Positions 28,893-38,117 of a stretch of DNA of 64,000 bases are shown one piece after another. Position 1 is the first letter of the stretch, and every line of letters starts with the position of its first letter. Position numbers and translations under genes: made by a program. The notes beneath the pieces are model-generated. The model ran no database searches. It saw only the letters and a program-made list of their open reading frames with translations, and was not told the origin of the DNA. Source of the DNA: Allosphingosinicella indica (GTDB lineage Bacteria > Pseudomonadota > Alphaproteobacteria > Sphingomonadales > Sphingomonadaceae); contig NZ_LT840185.1 in assembly GCF_900177405.1 (NCBI RefSeq), forward strand, positions 310,001 through 374,000, in the 5' to 3' direction.

Positions 28893-29630
28893 ATGAAGAA
28901 CATCGGACTGCTGTGCTGCACATTGATGGGCTTGGCCAGCGCGGCGCCCGGTAAATCGGCCGAGCCGCCGTCTGACACGGAAATCGTCACGAAGCTCGTC
29001 AATCGGATGGCATTCGATCCCGCGCTTTTCTTCTACGAAAGGGGGCGGGATGCCTCTGATATCCGGATCGCCTACACTGGCGACGATTACGACTATCCCG
29101 TATACTCGATTGCGATTGCCAGAGGATGCGTTACAGCCGCGCAGCCACTGGAGAGATGCAGCGGTCGCTTGACCGCCCGCATGATCAGCGCGTCGACTAC
29201 GCCCGATATGGACAGGCCGAGACAGCGCGGAAAGGCGCTGGTAGAAGCTCTGATCAGCCGGGATGCGACCGAACACGCCAAAATTGCGCGACTACTTCCG
29301 AAGCTCGGCGTCAAATGGCTCGAAACGGATTTCCATAGCTGCCCCAACGCGACGACTGTTCTCGGCAAGTCTGCATCGCTCAACTGGGTGCCCAAAGAGA
29401 TCAGCCGCCACGGCAATCGAGATGACGGATCAATAAATATCATAGTTCACGCAGATCAGGTTGCAGTGACCTTCGAGGGCATGGCGCGGTCATCGACATA
29501 TCGAGGATATTTAGCTGATGGGTCACCCGCAGTGTGGGCGGAGGAACTCGCGGCGGTGCTTGAGCCGTGCTGGAAACCCTCGACCGCAACGCCGCCGTGG
29601 AACCGGACCGGCCGGCCGCGGGACCGCTAA
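28893..29630 (+). CDS. exported protein of unknown function
   Basis: A 245-residue protein with a signal peptide ([17 protein letters not shown]). The ATG at 28893 follows GGGGG with good spacing. Paired cysteines (RGCVTA, ERCSGR, HSCPNA, EPCWK) suggest disulphides. Its codon use is a little less GC-rich than the neighbours. No family recognised. Its TAA interlocks with the convergent csaA stop. Confidence 0.65.
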   Translation: MKNIGLLCCTLMGLASAAPGKSAEPPSDTEIVTKLVNRMAFDPALFFYERGRDASDIRIAYTGDDYDYPVYSIAIARGCVTAAQPLERCSGRLTARMISASTTPDMDRPRQRGKALVEALISRDATEHAKIARLLPKLGVKWLETDFHSCPNATTVLGKSASLNWVPKEISRHGNRDDGSINIIVHADQVAVTFEGMARSSTYRGYLADGSPAVWAEELAAVLEPCWKPSTATPPWNRTGRPRDR

Positions 29631-29959
29631 AACAGCCGCCCCCCGTTCGGCACTGTTCTCTCGGGCTGGACGAGCACCACTTCACCGTCCGCGTCGGGGA
29701 AGCCGAGCGTCAGGACTTCAGACATGAAGGGGCCGATCTGGCGCGGCGGGAAGTTGACGACCGCGGCGACTTGGCGGCCTACCAGATCCTCGGCGGTGTA
29801 GAGCGCGGTGATCTGCGCGGAGGATTTCTTCTCGCCGATCTCCGGGCCGAAATCGATGCGCAGCTTGAACGCGGGCTTGCGAGCCTCCGGAAAGGGTTCG
29901 ACGCCGACGATCGTGCCGACGCGGATGTCGACCGCGAGGAATTGGTCGAAGTCGATCAT
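29627..29959 (-). CDS. csaA: CsaA-like tRNA-binding domain protein
   Basis: A 110-residue single OB-fold protein: [18 protein letters not shown] at the start, [11 protein letters not shown], and [23 protein letters not shown]. It matches CsaA, a dimeric tRNA-binding protein with proposed chaperone activity. Its ATG overlaps the GFA gene stop (ATGA), so the two are coupled. Confidence 0.9.
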   Translation of the reverse strand: MIDFDQFLAVDIRVGTIVGVEPFPEARKPAFKLRIDFGPEIGEKKSSAQITALYTAEDLVGRQVAAVVNFPPRQIGPFMSEVLTLGFPDADGEVVLVQPERTVPNGGRLF

Positions 29960-30360
29960 TCTGGCATCGGCGGATAGCGGTCGAACGCGGGCATCGCACC
30001 CAGCCCCTCGCGCCAGCGGGGCGCGTCGGCGGTCTGGATGTGGATGCCGGGCGGATAGGCATCTGGATCGTCGAAGCTCGCGCCTTGGACGTCGATCTGG
30101 CCGGGGAAGATCGTCTCGTTGAGGAAGAACAGCCCCGTCCCGCACGCACCGCAGAACTGACGCGTCGTGCCTGGCGACGATTCGTAGGAGACCGGGTTGC
30201 CCTCGATCGTCACCGCGTCCTTCGGAAACAAAGTCCACTGCACCATCGGGGCGCCTGCCGAGGCGCGGCAATCATTGCACCAGCACAAGGCGCTATGCGC
30301 CGGATCGCCCTCGACGCTGTAGCGGATCGCTCCGCATTGGCATCCACCGCTCTTCGCCAT
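29956..30360 (-). CDS. GFA/CENP-V family zinc protein
   Basis: A 134-residue protein with the CENP-V/GFA zinc fold: [11 protein letters not shown] (Cys7, Cys9), CWCNDCR, then [11 protein letters not shown]. The name comes from glutathione-dependent formaldehyde-activating enzyme, but most members have unknown substrates. It is the first gene of the GFA-csaA pair, divergent from uvrD. Confidence 0.88.
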   Translation of the reverse strand: MAKSGGCQCGAIRYSVEGDPAHSALCWCNDCRASAGAPMVQWTLFPKDAVTIEGNPVSYESSPGTTRQFCGACGTGLFFLNETIFPGQIDVQGASFDDPDAYPPGIHIQTADAPRWREGLGAMPAFDRYPPMPE

Positions 30361-30396
30361 CGCAAGCGCCCTTCCCTTGTTGCCCTCGGCCGGTTC

Positions 30397-30411
30397 GTTC
30401 CCTACCTGTTC
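30397..30411 (+). promoter_or_regulatory. LexA (SOS) box upstream of uvrD
   Basis: The direct repeat GTTC-CCTACCT-GTTC fits the alphaproteobacterial LexA operator GTTC-N7-GTTC exactly. It ends 4 bases before the GTG chosen as the uvrD start. Confidence 0.65.
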
Positions 30412-30415
30412 GGCC

Positions 30416-32686
30416 GTGAGCGTGCCAGCCCCCCAGCCCGATCCGCCCTATCTTTCGGGCCTCAATCCGCCGCAGCGCGAGGCCGTGCTGACGACCGAGG
30501 GGCCGGTGCTCGTGCTCGCCGGCGCGGGCACGGGCAAGACCGCGGCGCTCACCGCGCGGCTCGCGCACCTCGTCCACACGCGCCGCGCCTGGCCCAGCGA
30601 GATCCTCGCCGTCACCTTCACCAACAAGGCGGCGCGCGAGATGAAGGAGCGCGTTGGCCGGCTGGTCGGCGCCGTGGTGGAGGGGATGCCGTGGCTCGGC
30701 ACCTTCCACGCGATCGGCGCGAAGATGCTGCGCCGCCATGCCGAGCTGGTCGGGCTGCAGAGCAATTTCACGATCCTCGACACCGACGATCAGCTCCGTT
30801 TGCTGAAGCAGCTCATCACCGCCGCCGACATCGACGAAAAGCGCTGGCCGGCACGCAGCCTCGCCGGGCTGATCGACCGCTGGAAGAACCGCGGCTGGAC
30901 GCCCGATCAGATCGATGCGGCGGAGAGCGAAGCCTATGCCAACGGCAAGGGCGCCGCGCTCTATGCCGCCTATCAGGCGCGGCTGAAGGCGCTGAATGCC
31001 TGTGATTTCGGCGATCTGCTGCTCCACATGCTGGTGATCCTGAGGACCCACCGCGACGTGCTCGATCAGTATCAGCAGCGTTTCAAATATGTGCTGGTCG
31101 ACGAATATCAGGACACCAACCAAGCGCAGTATCTCTGGCTCCGCCTGCTCGCGCAGGAGCGCAAGAACATCTGCTGCGTCGGCGACGACGATCAGTCGAT
31201 CTACGGCTGGCGCGGCGCGGAAGTCGGCAACATCCTGCGGTTCGAGAAGGATTTCCCCGGCGCCAAGATCATCCGGCTGGAGCAGAATTATCGCTCCACC
31301 CCGCACATCCTCGCCGCCGCGTCGGGCGTCATCGCCAACAATGCCGGGCGGCTGGGCAAGACTTTGTGGACCGAGCATGACGCCGGCGACAAGGTGCAGG
31401 TGATCGGCGTCTGGGATGGGCCCGAGGAGGCGCGCCGCATCGGCGAGGAGATCGAGAGCGCGCAGCGGCGCGGCACGCGGCTCGACGGGGTAGCCATCCT
31501 GGTCCGCGCGCAGTTCCAGACGCGCGAGCTGGAAGACCGGTTCATCGCGATCGGCCTTCCCTATCGCATCGTCGGCGGCTTCCGCTTCTACGAGCGCGCC
31601 GAAATCCGCGACGCGCTCGCCTATCTTCGCCTCATCGCGCAGCCGGCGGACGATCTGGCGTTCGAGCGGATCGTCAACACGCCCAAGCGCGGTCTCGGCG
31701 ACAAGGCGATCGCCAAGATCCACGGCTTCGCCCGCGCCACCGGTGTGCCCTTGCTCTCCGCCGCCGCGCAGATGCTCGACACCGACGAGCTGACCCCGCA
31801 GGCGCGCCGCAGCCTCGGCAATTTCGTCGGCGACGTCGCGCGCTGGCGCGGCCAGCTCGATGCGCTGCCGCATCCGGAACTGGCGCGGCTGGTGCTCGAC
31901 GAAAGCGGCTATACCGCGATGCTCCAGGCCGATCGCTCGGCCGAAAGCGCCGGCCGGCTCGAGAATCTCACCGAGCTTGCCCGCGCGATGGAGGAATATG
32001 AGACGCTGGGCGCGTTCCTCGAGCATGTCAGCCTGGTCATGGACAATGACGCGGCGGCCGACACCGACAAGGTGACGATCATGACCATCCATGCCGCCAA
32101 GGGGCTGGAGTTCGATACCGTGTTCCTCGCCGGCTGGGAAGAAGGCGTCTTCCCCTCGCAGCGCGCGCTCGACGAGGGCGGCAATGCGAGCCTCGAGGAG
32201 GAACGGCGCCTCGCCTATGTCGCGATCACCCGCGCGCGGCGCCGCTGCGTCATCCTCCACGCCGCCAATCGCCGCATCTATGGCCAGTGGACCTCGTCGA
32301 TCCCCTCGCGCTTCGTCGGCGAACTGCCCGATGCGCATGTCGACCAGGAAACGACGATGACCGGCGGCGAGAGCCTGTGGCGCGCCAATTGGTCCGAGCG
32401 CGCCGATCCCTTCGCCGACGTCGCGCGCGGCAACACCCGCGGCCCCGGCTGGCAGCGCGCTATGTCCGGCGGGTTCGAGCGGACCGCGCCGCGCGTGGTC
32501 GAGGCGCGGGCGAGCGCGATCAGCCTGGGCAATCGCGGCCGCTCCGACGTCGAACTCGGCCAGCGCGTGTTCCACAGCAAGTTCGGCTACGGCACCATCG
32601 CCGAGATCGAAGGCAACAAGCTGGAGATCGACTTCGAACACGCCGGCCGCAAACGCGTCCTCGACAGCTTCGTCTCACTCGCCTGA
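30416..32686 (+). CDS. uvrD: DNA helicase UvrD/PcrA
   Basis: A superfamily-1 3'-5' helicase that removes excised oligomers in nucleotide-excision and mismatch repair. The 756-residue protein has motif I AGAGTGKT (35-42), Ia FTNKAAREMKERV, II VDEYQDTN, III DDDQSIYGWRGA, IV QNYRSTPHI, V TIHAAKGLEFD, VI AYVAITRARRR, and the C-terminal Tudor-like tail (GQRVFHSKFGYGTI). The GTG at 30416 was chosen because the LexA box lies just before it; a GTG at 30422 or a TTG at 30377 are alternatives. No clear ribosome site is visible. Confidence 0.93.
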   Translation: MSVPAPQPDPPYLSGLNPPQREAVLTTEGPVLVLAGAGTGKTAALTARLAHLVHTRRAWPSEILAVTFTNKAAREMKERVGRLVGAVVEGMPWLGTFHAIGAKMLRRHAELVGLQSNFTILDTDDQLRLLKQLITAADIDEKRWPARSLAGLIDRWKNRGWTPDQIDAAESEAYANGKGAALYAAYQARLKALNACDFGDLLLHMLVILRTHRDVLDQYQQRFKYVLVDEYQDTNQAQYLWLRLLAQERKNICCVGDDDQSIYGWRGAEVGNILRFEKDFPGAKIIRLEQNYRSTPHILAAASGVIANNAGRLGKTLWTEHDAGDKVQVIGVWDGPEEARRIGEEIESAQRRGTRLDGVAILVRAQFQTRELEDRFIAIGLPYRIVGGFRFYERAEIRDALAYLRLIAQPADDLAFERIVNTPKRGLGDKAIAKIHGFARATGVPLLSAAAQMLDTDELTPQARRSLGNFVGDVARWRGQLDALPHPELARLVLDESGYTAMLQADRSAESAGRLENLTELARAMEEYETLGAFLEHVSLVMDNDAAADTDKVTIMTIHAAKGLEFDTVFLAGWEEGVFPSQRALDEGGNASLEEERRLAYVAITRARRRCVILHAANRRIYGQWTSSIPSRFVGELPDAHVDQETTMTGGESLWRANWSERADPFADVARGNTRGPGWQRAMSGGFERTAPRVVEARASAISLGNRGRSDVELGQRVFHSKFGYGTIAEIEGNKLEIDFEHAGRKRVLDSFVSLA

Positions 32687-32715
32687 GCGCCGCCGTTGCG
32701 CGGGCGGAACGGAAC

Positions 32716-33603
32716 GTGCCGGGCTGGCGTTATTGTCGGCCGCACCCGGCGATCGTTCAGGAGTTTCTGCCGATCTTCCGCTGGACCGACAGGATCGTTC
32801 GCGACGCCGGGGCCGTTCCCCCGATCCCTCCCGTACCCGTCGACCCTTCCTGGTTCGCGGCGCCGGTCTGCCGCAATTGCGGCGCGGTGGTGGAGACGCC
32901 GCATTGCCCCCAATGCGGACAGAAGAAAGCGAAGCGTTTCGTCTGGCGCGATCTCGGCAAGGAGACATGGGAGCGCCTGCGCTTCTTCGAAATCCGCTCG
33001 GCGCGCACCATCGGCCGGCTGATCCTCGCCCCCGGCGCCGTTGCGCGCGAATATGTGATGGGGCGGCGTAGCGCGCACATGCATCCGCTCACCCTGCTCA
33101 TCGCGCTCGTCGCGATCCTCGTGCTGGTGCTCGCCGCCAATCGCTACTTCGAACATTACGCCTTCCCGGGCCGCGACAGCGAGGTCGATCGGATGGCCGA
33201 GCGGGTAATGGCCTATGCAAACTGGTCCTTCTCGATCGGTATTTTCGCGATCTTCTTTGGAAGCTGGATTGGGTTCGGCCGGCGGCTCGGCTATAATGCC
33301 ATCGAGCATGCGGTGCTGGCGGTCTATTGCCAGATCCTCATCCTCGCCTTCATCATCGTCAACCTGCTGCCGACGCTTGTCTGGCGCAGCCCGGAGTTCG
33401 TGCTGTGGCACAAGGCGGCGTCGCAATATTATGTGCCGCTGGTGAAGCTGCTCATCGTCGCAGCGGCTTACCGGCAATTCTTCCTGCTCGATCTCAGAAC
33501 GGACTGGCTGCGTCTGCTGTCGGCCTGCCTCATTTACCTGGCGCTCGGTTGGGCGCTGCTCCGGCTCTATGCGATGGCGATTCTGTGGCTGGTGAGCCTA
33601 TGA
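32716..33603 (+). CDS. DUF3667 zinc-ribbon membrane protein
   Basis: A protein of about 295 residues with a zinc ribbon (CRNCG then CPQCG, about 55-75), a linker with EIRSARTIGRLILAPGAVAREYV, and about five membrane helices. This is the DUF3667 layout; the function is unknown. No ATG exists before the ribbon, so the GTG at 32716 is used and the start is uncertain. It lies 30 bases after uvrD. Confidence 0.75.
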   Translation: MPGWRYCRPHPAIVQEFLPIFRWTDRIVRDAGAVPPIPPVPVDPSWFAAPVCRNCGAVVETPHCPQCGQKKAKRFVWRDLGKETWERLRFFEIRSARTIGRLILAPGAVAREYVMGRRSAHMHPLTLLIALVAILVLVLAANRYFEHYAFPGRDSEVDRMAERVMAYANWSFSIGIFAIFFGSWIGFGRRLGYNAIEHAVLAVYCQILILAFIIVNLLPTLVWRSPEFVLWHKAASQYYVPLVKLLIVAAAYRQFFLLDLRTDWLRLLSACLIYLALGWALLRLYAMAILWLVSL

Positions 33604-33619
33604 CGTGAGGAGGCAAGAT

Positions 33620-35209
33620 ATGGGCCTGCGCATTCTCTCCACGGCGGCTGCGGCGGGCGCCGCCCTGCTCGGCGGTTGCGACGCGCCGGAAGTCGGCCAG
33701 TCGAAGGGCAAGCTGACCGACGCGGACCGGGTCGAGGCGATCGCCGCGACGCTGCAGGCCTGCTCCTACGACGGCCGCCCGGTCGAGGCGCCGCCGGGCG
33801 AATTGACCGGTGCGGCGCCTGACGACTGCTCGCTCGCGGTGAAGCGGATCATGGGCTTCACCGGCCTTCCTGCCAATTTCACCGTCGTTTCCGGGCCCGT
33901 CGACAATGCCGCCGCGGTGATCCTGCTCGACGATCAGCGCATCCCCCGCCGCGTCATCGCGTTCAACCCGCGCTTCATGACCGCGGCGCAGCAGCAGGCG
34001 GGCGGAACACCGTGGGGTCCGATGAGCGTGATGGCGCACGAGATCGCGCATCATCTTTCCGGCCATACCATCACGCCGGGCGGCAGCCGCCCAGAGATCG
34101 AGCTGGAGGCGGACAAGTTCAGCGGCTTCGTGCTGCACAAGATGGGCGCACCGCTCGCCGACGCAACGCGCATGATTCTCGCGGTGGGCTCGGATCACGC
34201 CAGCCCGACCCACCCCGCCAAGGCGGCGCGTGCCGATGCGATCCGCCAGGGCTGGACCGAATCCTGCCGCCAGGGTGGCGGTGCGGACTGCTCGGGCGCG
34301 GCCGTGCAGCCCACGCAGACGCCCGCCGTCATCACCGCCGGCCCGGCCCGCGCGCTTCCCGCCCCCGGCTCGATCCCGTTCAAATATGGCCGATTCGTCT
34401 ATGACGAGACTGGCAAGCTTGATCCCGCGCGCGCCAAGGCGATCGACCAGCAGCTCTACACGCTCGCGCGCGATGCCGGAGCGGAGTTCGCGATCCTCGT
34501 CGTCAACGATCTCAAGGGCATGTCGGCGCAGGATTATGCCTGGGCGATGATGCGCCAGCTGCGCGTCGGCAAGCTCGATGTCGGCAACGGCGGGGTCGCG
34601 GTTGTTGCGCCGCGCCAGCGCCAGGCCGCGGTCGCCTTCGGCCCGGGCTTCGCGAAGGAGGCGGAATTCTCCAACCCCGAGCGTCAGTTGCTCACCTGGA
34701 TCGATGCCGCATGGCCGTATTGCGACGATGCAGATGGGTGCCTGCAGTGGACTGACAATCTTATCCAGATCTTCCGCCTGACGCTCGCCAATGCGTCGCA
34801 GACGAAGTGGACGATCCAGTTCCAGACTCTCGGCCAGCTTCTCGCCCACTACGACCGCGTCAACAATGAGCGGATGCAGGTGAAACGGCCGTTCAACCCG
34901 GATACCGATCAGCCACTCGGCAATCTGCTCCGTCTTAACGGGCGCATCACCAGCCTCAATCCGCCGACCGGCATCGGCCAAGTCAACGACAAGATCGTCG
35001 GCGGCGAGCTTGGCTACAAGGCGGTCAGCCTGATGACCGACGACGGCTATCCGGTGATCCTTTACGTATCGCCGCGCCTCGCCGGGTTAATGCCTTCGGG
35101 CGAAATCCGCGAGGGCCAGCGCTACACCCTCGTCGGCCGCCTCCAGCGCACCGGCGACAAGGACAAGCAGGCTTCCGCGCTCTGGCTGTTCAGCTACGAC
35201 GCGCTGTGA
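33620..35209 (+). CDS. lipoprotein with HExxH metalloprotease and TPM domains
   Basis: A 529-residue lipoprotein (LLGGC, Cys20). Residues about 85-190 carry an M48-like zinc site: HEIAHH at 140-145 and ELEAD at 161-165, giving His140, His144 and a Glu as likely ligands. Residues about 257-345 match a TPM (YgcG/TPM_phosphatase) domain: FVYDETGKLDPARAKAIDQQ, AILVVNDLKG, NGGVAVVAP, AFGPGF. The last 130 residues look like a beta-rich OB-like module (LNGRITSLNPP to LVGRLQRTG). GAGGAGG precedes the ATG. I do not know this domain combination. Confidence 0.8.
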   Translation: MGLRILSTAAAAGAALLGGCDAPEVGQSKGKLTDADRVEAIAATLQACSYDGRPVEAPPGELTGAAPDDCSLAVKRIMGFTGLPANFTVVSGPVDNAAAVILLDDQRIPRRVIAFNPRFMTAAQQQAGGTPWGPMSVMAHEIAHHLSGHTITPGGSRPEIELEADKFSGFVLHKMGAPLADATRMILAVGSDHASPTHPAKAARADAIRQGWTESCRQGGGADCSGAAVQPTQTPAVITAGPARALPAPGSIPFKYGRFVYDETGKLDPARAKAIDQQLYTLARDAGAEFAILVVNDLKGMSAQDYAWAMMRQLRVGKLDVGNGGVAVVAPRQRQAAVAFGPGFAKEAEFSNPERQLLTWIDAAWPYCDDADGCLQWTDNLIQIFRLTLANASQTKWTIQFQTLGQLLAHYDRVNNERMQVKRPFNPDTDQPLGNLLRLNGRITSLNPPTGIGQVNDKIVGGELGYKAVSLMTDDGYPVILYVSPRLAGLMPSGEIREGQRYTLVGRLQRTGDKDKQASALWLFSYDAL

Positions 35210-35301
35210 CGCGCCCGCGGCTTGCGGCCTTTTTGCTGCATCCCGGACACGCTTGCCGTCCCGCGCGTTCCCCAGTCTCCATATTCCAGCGGAGATCCCC
35301 C

Positions 35302-36174
35302 ATGCCTTATGTCGAAGCCGATGACGGCACCGAAATCTACGTCAAGGACTGGGGCGACGGCCGCCCGGTGATCCTGATCCATGGCTGGCCGCTCAATGCG
35401 GATAGCTGGGACGACGTATCCAATTCTCTGGTCGAGAACGGCTATCGCGTCATCGCTTACGATCGTCGCGGGTTCGGCCGGAGCGAGCAGCCGTGCGAGG
35501 GGTATGATTACGACACGTTTGCCGATGATCTCGCCGCGGTGATCGAGGCTGCGGACATCGAGCGCGGCGCCGCGATAGTCGGCTTCTCGATGGGCGGCGG
35601 CGAGGTCGCGCGCTACATGTCGCGCCACGGCGGCAAAGGCGTCAGCCAGGCGGCGCTGATCGGATCGATCGTGCCTTATATGCTCAAGACCGACGACAAT
35701 CCCGAGGGCGTCGACCAGAGCGTGTTCGATCAGATCGGCGCGGGCATCAAGAAGGACCGCGCGGACTTCTTCCGCGGCTTCTTCAAGGATTTCTACGGCG
35801 TCGGCATGATGTCCCACCCGGTGAGCGACGGCGTGCTCGATCATGCCTGGACGATGGCGATGCAGGCCGGACTGATGCCGACGCTGAAGGCCGCCGAAGC
35901 CTTCGCCACGACCGATTTCCGCGGCGATCTCGCATCGTTCAACGTGCCGACGCTTGTCATCCACGGCACCGGCGACAAGACCGTGCCAATCGACGCCACC
36001 GGCCGCCCGGCGGCGGCGGCGATCTCGGGCGCGAAGCTCATCGAATATGACGGCGAGCCGCACGGCCTGTTCGCCACCGCCAAGGACCGGCTGATCGGCG
36101 ATCTGCTCAACTTCCTGTCGGAAGACCGCACCGTCGCCGAAGCCGGCCAGCGCAGCTACGAAACCGCGGACTAG
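35302..36174 (+). CDS. alpha/beta hydrolase, non-haem haloperoxidase type
   Basis: A 290-residue alpha/beta hydrolase. Oxyanion region HGWPLNADSW (27-36), nucleophile Ser96 in GFSMGG, acid Asp225 (GTGDKTVP) and His254 (GEPHG). Sequence and length fit the cofactor-free chloroperoxidase/esterase group, which also shows perhydrolase side activity. No signal peptide is visible. Stop interlocks with the convergent DUF885 gene. Confidence 0.88.
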   Translation: MPYVEADDGTEIYVKDWGDGRPVILIHGWPLNADSWDDVSNSLVENGYRVIAYDRRGFGRSEQPCEGYDYDTFADDLAAVIEAADIERGAAIVGFSMGGGEVARYMSRHGGKGVSQAALIGSIVPYMLKTDDNPEGVDQSVFDQIGAGIKKDRADFFRGFFKDFYGVGMMSHPVSDGVLDHAWTMAMQAGLMPTLKAAEAFATTDFRGDLASFNVPTLVIHGTGDKTVPIDATGRPAAAAISGAKLIEYDGEPHGLFATAKDRLIGDLLNFLSEDRTVAEAGQRSYETAD

Positions 36175-37901
36175 AACGCCGCTTTCGCGTCCCCGCCCAT
36201 CATCTGCTGGCGCACCAGCGGGATGGGCGGGCCGCCGTAGCTCAGGAAGCGGTCGTGGAACTCCTTCCAGCCGCGCCGCCCCCCGCGTGAGGCGGTCCAG
36301 TCGTCACGCAGCTTGCGGATCATCAGCTTGCCCATCGTGTAGTTGAGATAGGCGGGATCATAGGTGCCGCGCGCCGACTGCTGCCGCGTATTGCCCTCGT
36401 CCTGATAGCATTGATCGCGGAACAGCCGGTAGGACTGCTCCTGCGTCATCCGCCCGCTGTGCATCCCGATCGCCGAGAGATAGCGGCAGTCGCGCAGCAA
36501 GGCGTTGGAAAGCTGCCCGACATGCGTCTCGGGATCGCCGTTGCCCAGCCCCGCGTCCCACATCATCTCCTCGGTATAATGCGCCCAGCCCTCGGCATAG
36601 GCATAACCGACGAACAGCTTGCCGAAAGTGAACGGCGATCGGTTGGAGTGGAGGAAATTGAGGAAGTGGCCCGGCCACACCTCGTGGACCGACGTGAACA
36701 GCAAATCCGCCTTGCCTGGCACGAACCCGGCCTGCACCTCGGGCGACCAGGCAGGATCGGGCGGCGCGATATAATAGACCGAGGGCAGCCCTTTCTCGAA
36801 CGGGCCGGGGATGTCGATATAGGCGAAGTTCTGACGGTTGTAGGGCGGCGCCTCCTCGACCTGCGCCTCCTCGGTGCCGGGAATCGTGACCAGATCCTTG
36901 GCCGCGACGAACGCCTTCAATTCGGTGAGCTGGCGCCGCGCTTCCTCGACCACGCCGCCTTCCGGCTTGTGTGCGCCCATCTTGTCCATGCACGCCTGCA
37001 TCGTCGCGCCGGGCGCGTAGCGTGCGCAGGCTTGGCGAAGCGCATCCTGATTGCGGCGGAGATCCGCCTCGCCGATCGCTTCGAGTTCGCTCAGCGGCAG
37101 ATCGACCATCTCGGTAGCGCGCAGCATCTGTGAGAAGCGCTCCGGCCCCAGCGCGAAATCTTGCGTCGCGCTCGGGCGTAGCGTCTCCAGCCAGTCGGCC
37201 AGGCCCTTCATCGCCCGCGCCGCGGCGCGCGAGCTTCGGTCCAGCTCCGCCTGCAGCGCCCTGTCCTGCACCTCGGCGAACGCCTTGCGCCCGTCGCCCG
37301 GATAATATTCCGCGAAGCCGCCGAACGCGGACTTGCCGTAATCGATGAAGCTCAGCGGCATCGGGGTGCGCAGGTTCTTGCGGATCTGCTGCGCCGCCGC
37401 GGGGATCGCCTTCAGATAGGCGATGTAAGCTTTCAACCGCACGTCGGCGGAGGCGTAGGGCCGCGTCACATAGACCGAGGGATCGAGCCCGGCGCCGAGA
37501 TAGTAAGACGGATTGGTGAAGGGCTGCTCGGCGGTGTCGAGCCAGAACAGATCGCCCCTTGCGCGCGCCATCAGATAGTCGCGCTCGAACCTCTGCTCCT
37601 CGCTGAGCGAAGCAGGATCGAACGCCTGCGCTGCGGCGATCGAGGATTTGAGGAACTCGCACGATGCCTTGAGGCCGGCCGGCGTCCAGTCGGCCATCTT
37701 CCCGTCATACTCATGCCGCCCCTGATAGATGGCGAAGGCGGGATTGTGCCGGAAGTATCCTTCGGTGAAGCCGTCGACGAACCGCGCCCAATTGGCATTG
37801 GCGGCGGCGGCGGATTGCGCTGGCCGATCAACGCCCGGAGTGGCGCAACCGGTGACGGCGAGGGCGGAGAGGCAGGCGGCAAGCAGCAGACGGGAACGCA
37901 T
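36171..37901 (-). CDS. DUF885 lipoprotein
   Basis: A 576-residue lipoprotein (signal ending VTGC). The DUF885 core includes NFAYIDIPGPFEKG, the metal-site motif HEVWPGH, and AYAEGWAHYTEEMM, the pattern of a zincin-like peptidase family of unresolved substrate. The ATG at 37901 was chosen because it begins the lipoprotein signal; an in-frame extension to 37937 is possible. Confidence 0.85.
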   Translation of the reverse strand: MRSRLLLAACLSALAVTGCATPGVDRPAQSAAAANANWARFVDGFTEGYFRHNPAFAIYQGRHEYDGKMADWTPAGLKASCEFLKSSIAAAQAFDPASLSEEQRFERDYLMARARGDLFWLDTAEQPFTNPSYYLGAGLDPSVYVTRPYASADVRLKAYIAYLKAIPAAAQQIRKNLRTPMPLSFIDYGKSAFGGFAEYYPGDGRKAFAEVQDRALQAELDRSSRAAARAMKGLADWLETLRPSATQDFALGPERFSQMLRATEMVDLPLSELEAIGEADLRRNQDALRQACARYAPGATMQACMDKMGAHKPEGGVVEEARRQLTELKAFVAAKDLVTIPGTEEAQVEEAPPYNRQNFAYIDIPGPFEKGLPSVYYIAPPDPAWSPEVQAGFVPGKADLLFTSVHEVWPGHFLNFLHSNRSPFTFGKLFVGYAYAEGWAHYTEEMMWDAGLGNGDPETHVGQLSNALLRDCRYLSAIGMHSGRMTQEQSYRLFRDQCYQDEGNTRQQSARGTYDPAYLNYTMGKLMIRKLRDDWTASRGGRRGWKEFHDRFLSYGGPPIPLVRQQMMGGDAKAAF

Positions 37902-38117
37902 GGGGCAGCTCCTTCGATCGGCGGGACCGCGCGCCATAGACGCCTTTTAAATCCGGCGCGCAAGCCGTTGTAGCCGTACGCCGATTGCGCGCGATCGGGG
38001 GTGCGCGAAAGAAACATGCACGGCGATGTCGCTGGCGTGCATCTTCCTTCCAATCGGCGCCGCCGGGCGGCGGGCGCCATTGCCGCAGCGACGGCGCGCG
38101 CCTAAGTGCCAAGGCCG

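Noticed and set aside
30293-32641. 782-codon open frame on the minus strand opposite uvrD
   Set aside because: Antisense to a complete UvrD with all helicase motifs; no recognisable domain.
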